Source of the DNA: Ignelater luminosus
Taxonomy: Eukaryota > Arthropoda > Insecta > Coleoptera > Elateridae
DNA length: 64,000 bases
Assembly (NCBI GenBank): GCA_011009095.1
Contig: VTPC01000932.1
Span: 51,822-115,821, forward strand
Direction of reading: 5' to 3'
A model generated the notes under the pieces. It saw only the letters and a list, made by a program, of their open reading frames with translations, had not been told where the DNA came from and ran no database searches. This document shows, in pieces, positions 46,584 through 58,470 of this stretch. The translations under genes were made by a program, and so were the position numbers. The number at the start of each line of letters is the position of its first letter. Within the stretch, counting starts at the first letter, position 1.

Positions 46584-49500
46584 GTAAATAGTTTTTGATT
46601 TTAATAACCTTTTATAAATCAGTTTTTCTAAGTTCTCTAATTGAGAGAAAGAAAGATGCGATCTCTATGAATAATGTAGCAGCTATTGATTGAAATTGTC
46701 AATATCATTTAGTCCTAATGTTTCCTTTGTTTTTCTCCATGTGAATTATTAACAATCAGCAATCTGTTCTTTTTTATTATTAGCATGCCGATGTTAAAAA
46801 ATTCTGTCACTGTCACAAGTGTTTGTCATCAATTAATTCAAACAGTGAACCATATATTTTGAAAGATCTCATCAGCAAATAGTTCATCAGATATTATCTT
46901 CAAGGTTCATATTTTGTGCATTCAGCCGGTCTGTATTATGATTTTATTTGGTGTGTCTGACAAAGCATGTTGAATCACCATTATTTCTGGTCATTCACAC
47001 CCACGTATGTTGCAAATTAATCTTATTTACCAGTTGTACAGTTAATAGGTATCTTTTTAAATAAAGAAAAGTCAATTAACGAATATAACGTCAGTAGAAG
47101 CAATTAAAACAGGATAAAAGTAGTTGATTGGATATTATGTGGGAAAAGTTGCATTTGATGACCTTATTTTAACATTCTCTTATTATATTATAATTTCCTT
47201 GAAATGCCAAGGACATCACAAAATTAATAGGGAAAGTCCCAAAAAAAAAGTTTTCTTAGAATTATTACATTCTTCAAACGGCACTTTCATAAACCACTAT
47301 ATTTATATGAATTGCAGATTATAAGAGATTATAAGAATGTAAATATTATAAAATCGTCCTACAAAGTTATCTGGTGGTTTTTATTATTAAATTCATTATT
47401 AATTTTAAATGACTAATTGTTGATAAAGGTATTTGTTAAAAAAGATGAAATTGTACTTTATAAGACTAATTAAATTGAGTATCTCACTGTAAACATATTT
47501 GTTTAACAGAAAATGTTTTATCTTTATTATGTCGATTTAAGGATTCTGCAAAAATTATAAATAACTCCCAACACTTTTTTTCATTTTGTTTCCTTAAAAA
47601 TTAAAAAGGTAATTTAAGTCATGAGTTCTCTTGCGTATAAACTATAAAGCTATTCTATTTTGAATCTCGAGCATTATTGTTTTGTGTGACGTTAATTTTG
47701 ACCTCATTAGTAGTATATCATGCCATTAGGAAAGGGTTACAGCAATTCTGTATGTTCTTATTTTTCTCTGCAACACTTAATTGGAATCTGCAGAAAAACA
47801 AGTGATAAGCTTATGGTATTTTCGTTTTAATTATGCATGTGAAAGAATGATGACGATTTTTCTCGATTTAATAAATAAGCAATAACAAATATTTGAATAT
47901 TAACTGGAACATGTGCTGAAATAAAAAATTAATTTAAAAGGAAAATTGATTTCAAACTATTTTATTAAAATTGCGCATAGTTACACAATGTAGTATCAGA
48001 TTTAATTTCATGGTAAAATCATTATATTATTTTTTATTTTTAGCAGGTACTTTTTGTTGGATTAGAAAAAACCCAGCTGCAAGGTCAACATTATGACTAG
48101 ACATTACATTTTCATTAAAATATTTTAATTTTATTTTTACTAGTTCTTTTCTTCTGATTCACAGGTGTCAAAAGTCCAACTTCATCTTGGAAATTTTGTA
48201 ATGACACAATCTGATTACTCAATTTAATTTCACTTTGCTTCTGTCTCGACATGAGTGTGTTCACCTAATTTATTTTTAGTTAATTTTGTACAATGTTATA
48301 CATAGATACAGACTTATACAGGATGGCCCAATGAAAACAAAACAGACTGAATAACTCCCACAAAAATAATTTTTGAAAAATGCCAAAACACTTTAATTTG
48401 TATTGAGAGGGGGACATTTTTTGACATACAATTCAAACCTTAAACTTCAACCCACCAGGGAGGAGGGAGACACCCCTCATAAATTTCTAATGAGAAGGGA
48501 TTCAAGTGGCGCATCATTAGGAGACCTTTCAATTCTCCATATTACCCCGTTTGAATTTTTAAATTTGGTCGATTTATTTGGAAGATACAAGATGTGAAAT
48601 CTAAAACATAGAAGACTTCATGATCTTCAAATTTTTACATTTGACATTTGTTCTCATTTAATTTGACAATCTTGTACTCCCTCTAGACAAATCTGTTATG
48701 TTTGGATGGAATTTAAAAAATTTCGTATCTGAATTTGTACATTCCGTTTGTCTGTCTGTTGGCATGTTCCTGTAACTTTTCCTCTGTAATGCATTGGTAA
48801 AAAGATGTTATCGAAAAATTAGAAAAAGTATAAAAAATATATCTGCAGTATCTTGAAGAGAGAAATTTAAAGGCTTTTCCACTATTCCGCTTAGGGATTC
48901 ATCGTCATTGTTTTCGACTGCCAAATCAGGAGATATATCTTCAAAACTACGCTCTTGTGCACATATTCGCTTGTGAATTCATTATAACTTGTTTCAACGC
49001 CCAATTCAGGAGATGCCTCCATTATCACACTGCTCCACATATTCACTTGTGGACTGATCATTATTTGCTACTAAGTAATAGATATAAAATTGATAGCCTG
49101 ATTGTAATGCTACAGGCCAATCTTTGTTCATTATAAAGAAAGTAATAAAAGAATTGTAACCCTACTTGTAAATAGGGCGATGGGCATAGTCAAATGATTG
49201 ATTGATTGAGATTTCTAAATTGATGTTGAATGGTTAAACTGCAATAGTTACGAATATTTCCTTTTCATTTGCAATACTATTCTTTCGTATCGTCATTTAC
49301 TTTATACCTGAATCATCAAATATAATTTAGCTTAGTGCTGGAGATATGTTACATTTGGAGCATCTAGGAAAATTGCACTTTTTAAGTTGTTACTGAATAT
49401 GTACAGAATATTGTCTTTTAGATCAATACAATACTTCAATTTCGAAGTATTCTTGATCTTTATGCTTTTGATGTATTTTCTTATATACACTATATTTATT

Positions 49501-50666
49501 GGCATTTGCAGTGAACTTATAAGAATAACAAGGAACGCTTAGTATTTAATACAATTTTTTACTTTGTTAAAGAAACAATGAAATATTAGCAAAACGTGTA
49601 AAACTGAATTTAACTCGACTTTGTGGATTGTGGTTTATGATATCTTTACTAATCAAATTTTAAATTCATACAGTTATTTGAAAAAGTTCATTTAAAATCA
49701 ATTGTAGTTACTCATTAGTATATCAGCTAGGGTTAACACCTGATATGCGTTATCCGAATGATTCTAAGTTGAAATTGAATAATTTTTAATTCGGATAAAT
49801 TTACTTGAACGGCAACAAACTATTATTAATAATATAAATTGTCCGAATAATCTTTAAATATCTTCAGACAAACACATAGTTGAATGATCCTATAATCGTC
49901 ATTCGATTATGCCTATCACTATACTACCATTGCTTTTCTGGGAATCTCAAAGAGAACCAGCTTATTTTAAGTCTCTTTTTCCAAGAAACTTTAAAAATAT
50001 TATAACTGGCACTTTCAAATCAAGGACTAGTGTAAAAGAGAAACCAGCACAGTATTAGAATAAAACCGAAAGAGTTTAAAGTCCTCACAAATCTCCTAAT
50101 TTACAACTGCTTTTGTTCAATTATATTTCAGTTCTACCTGCTGTTCTCGTATCCTTCGGCGTTTGCTGCTTAACTGGTTATCTATTTTTAGGCGTTGCCG
50201 CAAAAATGGAAATATTTTTCTCACGCTACTAAATACAACCCTTAATAAGAGAGTTTTGATTGTTTCCATGATCCTATGTTACATGCACTTTGTGGTGCAT
50301 ATTTACCTTAATAATGGAATTATATCTATTTGAACTGCTAAAAAGGACATTTGGTAAATTCTAAGCATTTTGATGGTGCATACAGATAGGAAAAAGTATT
50401 TATAATGTATACTAGGAATAATACCATAAATCATTAATTTTAACATCTTAAATTAAATTAAAATTTAATAGCAGGAAACAATAATTTCTTGTAACATTAT
50501 AATAGTGTATGTTCTTTATTTATTGCTGCTGTCATTTATTTATTTGTTTATTTTTTCATTAATTATTTCCAACTCTAGAGTTAGCACTTCTAACCTGCTG
50601 CCTATATGGATGATGGTATTTTGGTAGAATCTTCAAAATATTCTAATACTCACTTTTTTATTTCAG
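46584..50666 (+). other. Tetraspanin intron 3
   Basis: A/T-rich 4.1 kb intron. A possible transposon end, TACAGGATGGCCCAATG, stands at about 48318 beside an otherwise less AT-rich patch (48400-48560), but no partner end was found. The short frames inside are chance. Confidence 0.6.
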
Positions 50667-50885
50667 TTGAACTGCTGTGGTATGCACGGACCAAAGGATT
50701 GGGAATATGTAAATCACAACAATTCCTTGCCCCATACATGCTGTCCTAATATTGCCAGTGACGGCAATTGCACGATGAAGAGCCCTGAAAAATTCACCAC
50801 GCCCTGTCTCGATGAATTGAAGAATGCTTTTATTCGATACGGCTCTCTCATTGGTGGGGTTGGCATTGGAATTGCTTTGGTGCAG
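50667..50885 (+). CDS. Tetraspanin exon 4
   Basis: 73 codons: LNCCGMHGPKDWEYV, HTCCP, GNCTM and TTPCLDEL carry the six loop cysteines; the exon ends in the start of membrane segment 4 (GSLIGGVGIGIALVQ). Acceptor ATTTCAG, donor GTAAAA. Confidence 0.95.
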
Positions 50886-50943
50886 GTAAAACGTTAAATT
50901 TTTGAAGTGAATCCTTCAAATTATCTATTTTCTCTTTTTTTAG

Positions 50944-51009
50944 CTTATTGGAGTGGTATTCGCTTGTTGTCTGGCTCGTTCTATTCGTAAAGAATATGAA
51001 ACTGTATAA
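50944..51009 (+). CDS. Tetraspanin exon 5
   Basis: LIGVVFACCLARSIRKEYET plus V and TAA: end of membrane segment 4, a juxtamembrane Cys pair (palmitoylation type) and the cytosolic tail. Confidence 0.93.
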   Translation, partial: LIGVVFACCLARSIRKEYETV

Positions 51010-54000
51010 AATGGCAGATTATTTTAAAGCTGTTCTTAAAAGGTACAGCAAGTTATTCTGTCCAATGTATAATAATCTAACATTATTATTGCTATTATTG
51101 TATTACCAACCTACACAGTTTTTGTTATGGCTGGGAAAACATGTTATTGTTTTGTGTTTAATTTTGTTTAATCTTTGCTTTTGATTATAACTCATTAAGG
51201 ATCTTAATTTTTGATCTGACATTAGATAATGTTATATATTAATGTTATTTTGTTATTTAAGTTTAAAAAGAATAATATGATAATTATTCTTGGCAGTCAC
51301 TTTAAAAATTATTTCACATACACAGACTGATAGGTACCTTATTATTATAGATTTTTATATACACAGTTAAATCTCACTTTAATTAACCTGTAATATTATT
51401 AATATTATAATGATATAACTGATATGTATCTGTTGTTTGGTTGTAATTGTTGTCTGGCAGCTAAACGTCACAGTTTATGTGTTGCGTTGCTTTAATAATG
51501 CTCGAATATGTATTTAAAGTAGTTATAAAGAAAGTGCACATGTAACATAAATGAATAAGAAAAATTAAACAAAAAAAGATTAACGACATATGCCAAATTT
51601 CTGCCACAACATGAATGCATACATACCAAATATAACTATTTAAAAAAAATGGAAAAGAAGAGGAACAATCTCAAGTCAATAATATAATTTTTCTAAATAT
51701 TTTCGTAACAAAGTTTTATATTTAACTTCTTAAACATATTTATAAGCTATTTATGAATGTTGTATTATTGAACTGAATTTTAAGAAACACGTAGTTTGGT
51801 TAGACTCTTAGAATTTTATAAGTGTATGTTAAGCAACAGCACGTGTAATTTCTAGAGTTAATGTATTTATAAACAGTGGAATTAACATTTGGTTGTGAAT
51901 ATATAAACAATTTTTATACTTTTACAAACTAAAAGAATTAAAATAGATTAACTTCAAGTGTTCAAATGATAAGCCAAAAAAGTATATTTACTTTTGAATC
52001 TTTCTCAACTAAACTATGATTAGAAACGTAGAATAATTTATTGTAGTCATTTTTGTTGCTGACTGAGTGATTTATTAAATTTTCATTCTAGGCAAACTGT
52101 AAGAAATGAAATGTTAATTTTTGGTTTGTATATTGTTACTAGAAAAACTATTTTCTAAATAAAAGTAAGGTAAGTTGTTTTGTTTACATCTAATTCAATA
52201 GGATTTGCAAATTTTCATTTAATACCGTTTACATCTGCCTAGATTTAACATAAATTGATATTTGATCAAAAGTAAAAATGATTGTGGTAGATTATAAGAG
52301 CTACAGAGCAGTTAATACCAAAATGCTAATTTACTAGAGAAGGCGGTGAAATAATAATATTGTTATAAATTAAATAACAAAGGAACAGTTTTTCCATTGG
52401 TAAATTTCATAAAATTCTTTTTTTGTTGTTTCATTTGTTTCTATTAGATCCTTTGAGATCATAGCTTACTGTAAATAGATTTAAATTGTAAATAAATGAG
52501 AGATAAAGTGCAAATTTATTTATTCCATGCTCAATTATTGCTCTTTTATAAAAGCTCTTGAATAAACAAAGCTAATAAATATGATGAAAATAATAACGAA
52601 AATGTTTTAAATGCAGGATCAAATTTAAATTACCGAAGCCTATTTGCAAAATAAGTATTAGAATAATATACATAATAGATTAAGTAGCAATAAAATGACT
52701 ATAAAAAATTTTTGACTTTTGTAAATTCTAATTATGAAACGGCAAGTGTTAATATATAAACGTTTGAAGTAGATGGACCATTGCCAAAATTTGGTTTTTC
52801 ATTTTTTAAATGTTTAGAGATAATATAATGGTATACTTAAATTCATATGCTAATCTCATTAGAAGTATAAATCAAATCAAAATCTAGCTTTACTGGTAGA
52901 ATTAAAATTAATGTGTATTTATTACACTTTACCTTTCCCCAACGATATGTATTGTATATACTACATAATATGTTCACTGTGTACCTACAACTAACTGTTA
53001 TTATATCTTATTAGGAGTAACAGTACAAACTAATAATGTAACACTTCGGTGAACATATCTTAAGTTTATATATCAAAGATTTCTAAAAAGTGCAGATGAA
53101 AATTTAGAATATTTTATTTTTTCTTAGAAAAAACGTATTGAGTTACACATGCTGATTAAGCTCACATTCAATGTTATGTACACTCAATTATATAAGTGTT
53201 AAAAATTATATCTATTTAACAAATAAAGATCTATGTTGTATAACAGAATCAGTTTTTTTATATTCCAACTTCTGCAGATGTGTTCCAGCCTAGCAGGGAT
53301 GATGTCACCTTTTTAGTGCTGTACTATATAAGAATAAACGGAATAAAGAAATAAAAAGTGTATTTTTCAGTTTTTACTAATAGAACATAGTTAGACTCCA
53401 AATTTAGGAGGCTTAAGTTCTCACTTATCAAAAAATGGATATACAAGGTTAGCCAAAAGTCTGGAAACAGTCTTATTGTAGCAATACCGATAGAATTAGC
53501 GAAATAATAACCCTTGGGACTATCTTATCTACATTCTGACCGGAAAAGAAATTAATTCAATTATCCAGTTCCATGTAATTGATATCAACTTTTAATTTTT
53601 AAATGGCACCCTAGTATTTTGAGTACATTTTCTAAATCTGCAATTCTAGAAACGGCAGTGAAGAAAAAATTAAATAAAATAATTCGTTTCGCCATATTAA
53701 ATTAATAAAGTTTGCAGTTTTAGTGTATTTTAGGTATGCGACCCTAATGGTGGTGACATCATGACAAGGATAACTCTCGCATGGTGTCATATTAATATGG
53801 TTGTCACTATAGCATCTAACAACACTAGCGAAGTGATTGTTTATGGTATTGGTTTATCTGGTTTTATCCTTTCTGGAATGTTACAAAATTAGTGGTAAAA
53901 TAAATTTGAATCGCGAATTGCTTTATTTCTAAGATTAAGGGTACTTTACTCTTGAGTGACTTTTAATTTTTTACATCTCCCTTGTATTTTGTATTACTTT

Positions 54001-54789
54001 TTAAGATTCTGATTGGCATTAACTTTGATTTCAGACATGCAGCAACTTTCTGTAGTACTTTCATTTTCGTAGAGCATTTGGTTAAGATTTCTTCTACTTA
54101 TTGGAAATTTCTTGGACCACACTGTATTTAATTTTTTTCCTGATTTATACATGATAAACCTGGAATGTTTAGGGAATTTTGAAATGGAAAACTGCTGGGT
54201 ATGTGTGTATGTAGATCGTAGTAGGTACACCATTCTCAAGAAAGATTGTCATACTCATTTATGCAGGGTAATGCTCAACAGATAGTAGCAGTTTTTTCAT
54301 AAGAAGTCATAATCAACTTCTGTATTTTTAGTCTGACATAGTTATTATGGGATTATCAGAAAAAGGTCACAATATGTTCAAAATACCCCATTTTCACTTG
54401 TTACCAAAAACTTGCATCCCCTGTAAAACTGCAAAATGTGAAATGAATGGTTTTAATTTTAATTCAAGTCTTTGGAAAAGAAAACAAATTCACTATTCTT
54501 ATAGCCAGAAAATGTAAAATAGAAAATCAAAGCAGTACAATATTTTTTTTCAAAATTTTGCTACTCTAGCTTTTTTAAGCTTTCATTAATTTAGTTTGTT
54601 ATACACCTACTGTAATTAGTTGGTAAAAGAAGTTTGATACCTTTGGAAATGCGTCAGCATTAACATTGAACGATGAACCTTTGAATATTGGAATAAAGTG
54701 AAGTAACCTTTAGTTAGGAATAATGTAATTTAGAAATAATAATTGTTAATAAGTAGATAAAAAGTTAAAAATTAAATTAGTGATGTAAA
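51010..54789. other. Tetraspanin 3' UTR and intergenic sequence
   Basis: A/T-rich sequence, no coding signal. Of several AATAAA sites, the one at 52158-52163, followed by GTAAGTTGTTTTGTTT, is the best candidate end for a ~1.15 kb 3' UTR; others are near 52490 and 53222. At 53450 a sequence TACAAGGTTAGCCAAAAGTC resembles a mariner left end, and GGACCACACTGTA near 54115 a right end, but they do not match each other well. Confidence 0.45.
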
Positions 54790-54900
54790 CCCACATAGCA
54801 GAGTCACGTCATACCGACGTAAGTGTTTGGTCATTCATAACGTCAATCTTCCTATTAAAATGACGTGTTGTAAACGTAAATATTACATACATAAGTCACA

Positions 54901-54975
54901 GCCCCGTGACGTCATATCACAACGTCGTTTTGACGTCACACCATAACGCCACCTTGACGTCAGTTAAAAAGCCAC
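54901..54975. repeat. Phased TGACGTCA array
   Basis: Three TGACGTCA octamers at 54907-54914, 54931-54938 and 54955-54962, with weaker AACG words halfway between (12-base phase) and a GACGTC at 54979. TGACGTCA is the classical CREB/ATF binding palindrome; whether it acts as such here or as a transposase site is unknown. Confidence 0.85.
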
Positions 54976-55756
54976 AAAGACGTCCCTTGAATGGAATAAA
55001 TAAACCACAATTTACAAAAAGAAAATATATTATTAGAATATAGATACAAATGCAGTTACAGAAAAACGAGAGAAACCCACATAGTAGATGTGACCTGTGA
55101 ACCAAAAAATTCCACCTCAAGAGACTCACATTTTGAACTGTTTGTATTTTGATTCGGATATAAGTACTAGGACAAATTCAATGACTGTCAGTTTGAATTT
55201 CAAGTTATTTTGAGTTTGACAAATCTTAAATCTATATTTTTTTAATTAAATGCTTTTTTATTGATTTATCTATATAATTTGTTTATAATATCGAATATTC
55301 ACAGGAAAGATCTAGTTTTAACCAGGTTTTGGTTCTATTGATGGTTGATAGTTCTAACGAATTAATCTGTTATGACTAATATTCATTATTTTACAAGATC
55401 AATCTTGGAAGTAATATTTTTGGTTCATGGTTACAAATACAAAATCTGAACTAAATTGCAGAAATACTCTTACAAGTATAAAAACACTTACATATTATAA
55501 TACATCTATATACACTCACTTGTAAAACGAAAGTACACAAGCACAAAAAATTTGCGATTCTTCATTAGTGTAGTATTGCAATTCATTCTTCATTTTATTG
55601 GCAAGTGTATCAGTTAAAACATGTTTCAGGGTATTATTTACTCTTGATGTTAGGTCTCTTCCACCCAGTATAGATAAATATGAGCTCTACAACAAATACA
55701 AAAGAAATGCATACAATAACATTCAATAAGAAATGACTTACAAATTCAATCAATGT

Positions 55757-56460
55757 TCAGGTTTCTGCAAGTATTCTTCAATATTTTGCAGCCCTGTTGA
55801 TTTGATGCTGGCAGACTTAAGGGAATCTCTGGAATTTGAATGTGCTAAAGTAGAAAGCACTTTTTTCAAAACTAAAAACCAAAAAACTGCATTAAAGTTT
55901 CCTTTTTTTTCTCTACAAAATCAAGTTTACCAGCATTTATGTTCAACTCTGTTTCACAAGGAGTATAGGTAGCTGATAATTGATTGTCAGCAGACGCAGC
56001 TACTAAATATGACGTTATTGGTGTTGATGTCAACTGAGATGATCATCCTGCTTCTAATCTACAACTATACTGAAGGCAGGAGATGCTGCACCTATACATT
56101 TTTCTGTTTTAGAATAGTATTTTATGCTAAAATGATTGCTTACCAGATGTATTTTTCAAATTGTTTTGGGTAATTTTTCGATTCTCTCTGAGTAAACTTT
56201 GTGAAACTTCCTTGCATTTTCTTCTCTAGTGCTATTTCTTATTATTTTTATCTTTGGAAGATAAAATTTTCCACTTAAAAGTGATTGAGAACAATTATCT
56301 TCCACAGCCTTTGTGCTTACTGTAAATATACTACCTTTGATTGGGGTATTAAAAATCTCTGTTGATAGTATTATTATTAATTGGTTACCAAAAGCTCTGA
56401 AATTTTTCTAACATCCCAAGAATAAATAAAATGAAAACTAGTGCACCGAATACAATTATA
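55757..56460 (-). pseudogene. Exon-like fragments of a possible transposon gene
   Basis: On the minus strand three pieces have open frames with splice-like borders. One is at 56460-56391 (hydrophobic IIVFGALVFILFILGML, donor GTAACC). A second is from about 56367 (after CATCAACAG-type acceptor) with TPIKGSIFTVSTKAVEDNCS...FYLPKIKIIRNSTREENARK and a stop at about 56166. A third, near 56037-55952, follows acceptor TCTCAG and reads LTSTPITSYLVAASADNQLS. A last piece (HSNSRDSLKSASIKSTGLQN...) ends near 55757. I recognise no domain. They could be exons of this element's own protein, interrupted by the gap, or chance. Confidence 0.25.
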
Positions 56461-56860
56461 NNNNNNNNNNNNNNNNNNNNNNNNNNNNNNNNNNNNNNNN
56501 NNNNNNNNNNNNNNNNNNNNNNNNNNNNNNNNNNNNNNNNNNNNNNNNNNNNNNNNNNNNNNNNNNNNNNNNNNNNNNNNNNNNNNNNNNNNNNNNNNNN
56601 NNNNNNNNNNNNNNNNNNNNNNNNNNNNNNNNNNNNNNNNNNNNNNNNNNNNNNNNNNNNNNNNNNNNNNNNNNNNNNNNNNNNNNNNNNNNNNNNNNNN
56701 NNNNNNNNNNNNNNNNNNNNNNNNNNNNNNNNNNNNNNNNNNNNNNNNNNNNNNNNNNNNNNNNNNNNNNNNNNNNNNNNNNNNNNNNNNNNNNNNNNNN
56801 NNNNNNNNNNNNNNNNNNNNNNNNNNNNNNNNNNNNNNNNNNNNNNNNNNNNNNNNNNNN
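56461..56860. other. Assembly gap (400 N)
   Basis: 400 N in the middle of the element at 54790-57182. Long open frames across it are artefacts of the N run. Confidence 0.99.
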
Positions 56861-57182
56861 CAAAAAAGTATAAATCAATCATAGATATTTAACTTTTTAT
56901 TTTTGAAACTGACAAATAGAGACCAATGAAATTTCCAGATTTCTTCTTTTATTATATTATCGAAAGCCGGAAACCGGGTAAAAGGCGTAGATTTTATTTA
57001 ATTTTTTTTTTAGATAAAGGTACATATAAACGTCAAATAGACGGTACCGTGACGTCTTAAAAATTACGTTTTTATTTCGTCCCAACACTTACGTGTTTAA
57101 AACGCCAGTTTTTGGGCTTACGACGTCGACAACCAAAATTACTTACCGTCGACGTCAATATAACGTGTGTCTGCTAAGTGGG

Positions 57183-58470
57183 AATGCCTTTGTTAAGATT
57201 CAATAATTATAAAAATATTTTAAATAATATAAATAAAAAAACTTATTAATTTACTATAAGTTGCACTATTGCCAATCATCATTTAGCGATTTGCTTTTAT
57301 CATTTATAAAGAAGCTTTAAAATCAAGTGCAGAGACAGCACATTTTTAAGATTATCGTTCACTCACTAAAATGTCATTAGTTGAGATAATTTTTTTTTAA
57401 ATTCTATTACTAAATGAAACCCTTTGTTAATTCAGATGTATTTATCAAACCCTTTTGTTGAAAACATTTCTTTAATTCCGTCCGTCCAATGTTTATTTTA
57501 CCACACGTGGGCTTCTTAGAATTCCGTCGGCGCTGGTCCAGGCCAAGCTTGACTTAATATCAATTAATTCACGTTCAAAATCCGTCGCCCATGGGTGTAT
57601 TGGGTCATGTATCGCTCCTGTTTGCATCTGACTTTTATTTTGTCATTTGATATGTTTGCAAGTTGTGACATGATCGGAACATTCCATTGCTAATTGGGAT
57701 GTTTGTTTCCTTGTCTTTATCTTATTCATGTCATAATACAATCGTACAAGGTGTGGAGATCAGAAGGTTGTCGGACTTACGGGAGTATAAGCTTTACTTT
57801 GTAATTATATTTTTTTGCATCGCAAATTCATAATTTGTTTATGGGAAAATCTCATCGGGGATGGTTCCGTGAGATTTGCAGACTGTTGTCTTTAGCAGAT
57901 TTTATCAGAGTTGTGCGAATGTTAGTTATCGTTCTGTGGATTAAACTTTATTAATCCAAAAACTGTGACTAACTTAGTTAGGATCGTAAAGATTACGAAA
58001 CCTCTGGTGTTAATGACAAGAACTTATCAATCATTAGTGATTTCTTTTTCTGAAATTATCGAACCTTCTCGCCTTCAAAAATTTGTTAATAAATTTAATA
58101 GTATTGAACACTCTACCCTTATGGGAATTTGTGTGTGCTAAAATAAATGCACTAATGCAGAATTGCTTCAACATTATTTAAAGTACTCTTCGTTATGTGT
58201 GTTGTTTCGAACGCAAGCAAGGGTCATTCACCATTCCTCAAGCTGCTGGAGTTTTGTAAATTAAGAACAAATCCTATGATACTGATACAGGCATTGGTAT
58301 CGACTTCTGCCCGAAACTGGAAGACAACCAGCTATTATATATACCATAAGGAAAAATATATACGTATATAATTATGTGTTTAAGTAATAATGTACATAAA
58401 GGTAATCTAAATCAGGTATTGGTTGTTTGAGCCGTCGTTTTCTGCTTTTTAAGTAAAATTTTAGATTATA
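57183..58470. other. Intergenic sequence, nothing recognised
   Basis: A/T-rich with slightly richer patches (57480-57620, 57720-57800). No coding, RNA or repeat signal I can support. Confidence 0.5.

Larger units (their letters stand above)
45988..51009 (+). other. Gene span: tetraspanin (CD63/Tsp42E-like)
   Basis: Five coding exons (45988-46050, 46163-46351, 46413-46583, 50667-50885, 50944-51009) with GT/AG borders, all at phase 0, give 235 residues, a normal tetraspanin size. Four membrane segments lie near residues 11-34, 52-73, 81-105 and 200-225. The large extracellular loop has the CCG motif (Cys144-Cys145-Gly146), then Cys166-Cys167, Cys176 and Cys188 for disulphides, and NHT, NNS and NCT glycosylation sequons. 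GCCGA at 70-74 ends segment 2. The protein organises partner proteins in plasma or endosomal membranes. The tail RSIRKEYETV resembles insect Tsp42E-type proteins; the exact orthologue is not assigned. Intron 3 is 4.1 kb, the others are short. A possible acceptor (TTTTCAG, ending 45983) right before the ATG suggests a non-coding first exon. Confidence 0.93.
54790..57182. mobile_element. CCCACAYAGCA-ended DNA element with ACGTC subterminal repeats
   Basis: The left end CCCACATAGCAGAGTCACGT matches the inverted right end (TCTGCTAAGTGGG, to 57182). Near both ends ACGTC/AACGT words recur at about 12-base steps. Three perfect TGACGTCA palindromes start at 54907, 54931 and 54955, exactly 24 bases apart. 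A second forward copy of the terminus (CCCACATAGTAGATGTGACC) stands at 55076. A 400 N gap (56461-56860) hides part of the centre. Minus-strand exon-like pieces lie inside. No clear target duplication. Confidence 0.72.

Noticed and set aside
48318..48600. TACAGGATGGCCCAATG as a transposon left end in tetraspanin intron 3
   Set aside because: No inverted partner was found within 2 kb, so no element boundary can be supported.
53450..54124. Possible mariner-type element (TACAAGGTTAGCC left, GGACCACACTGTA right)
   Set aside because: The two ends do not match each other beyond a few bases, and no transposase remnant is seen between them.
54790..55000. Regular short repeats considered as a CRISPR-like array
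   Set aside because: The repeats are degenerate 12- and 24-base words inside a eukaryotic transposon end, with no conserved repeat-spacer structure; the host is an animal.
56385..56892. Several long open frames of about 140-165 codons
   Set aside because: They run through the 400 N gap, so the translations are artefacts apart from a few real residues at each side.
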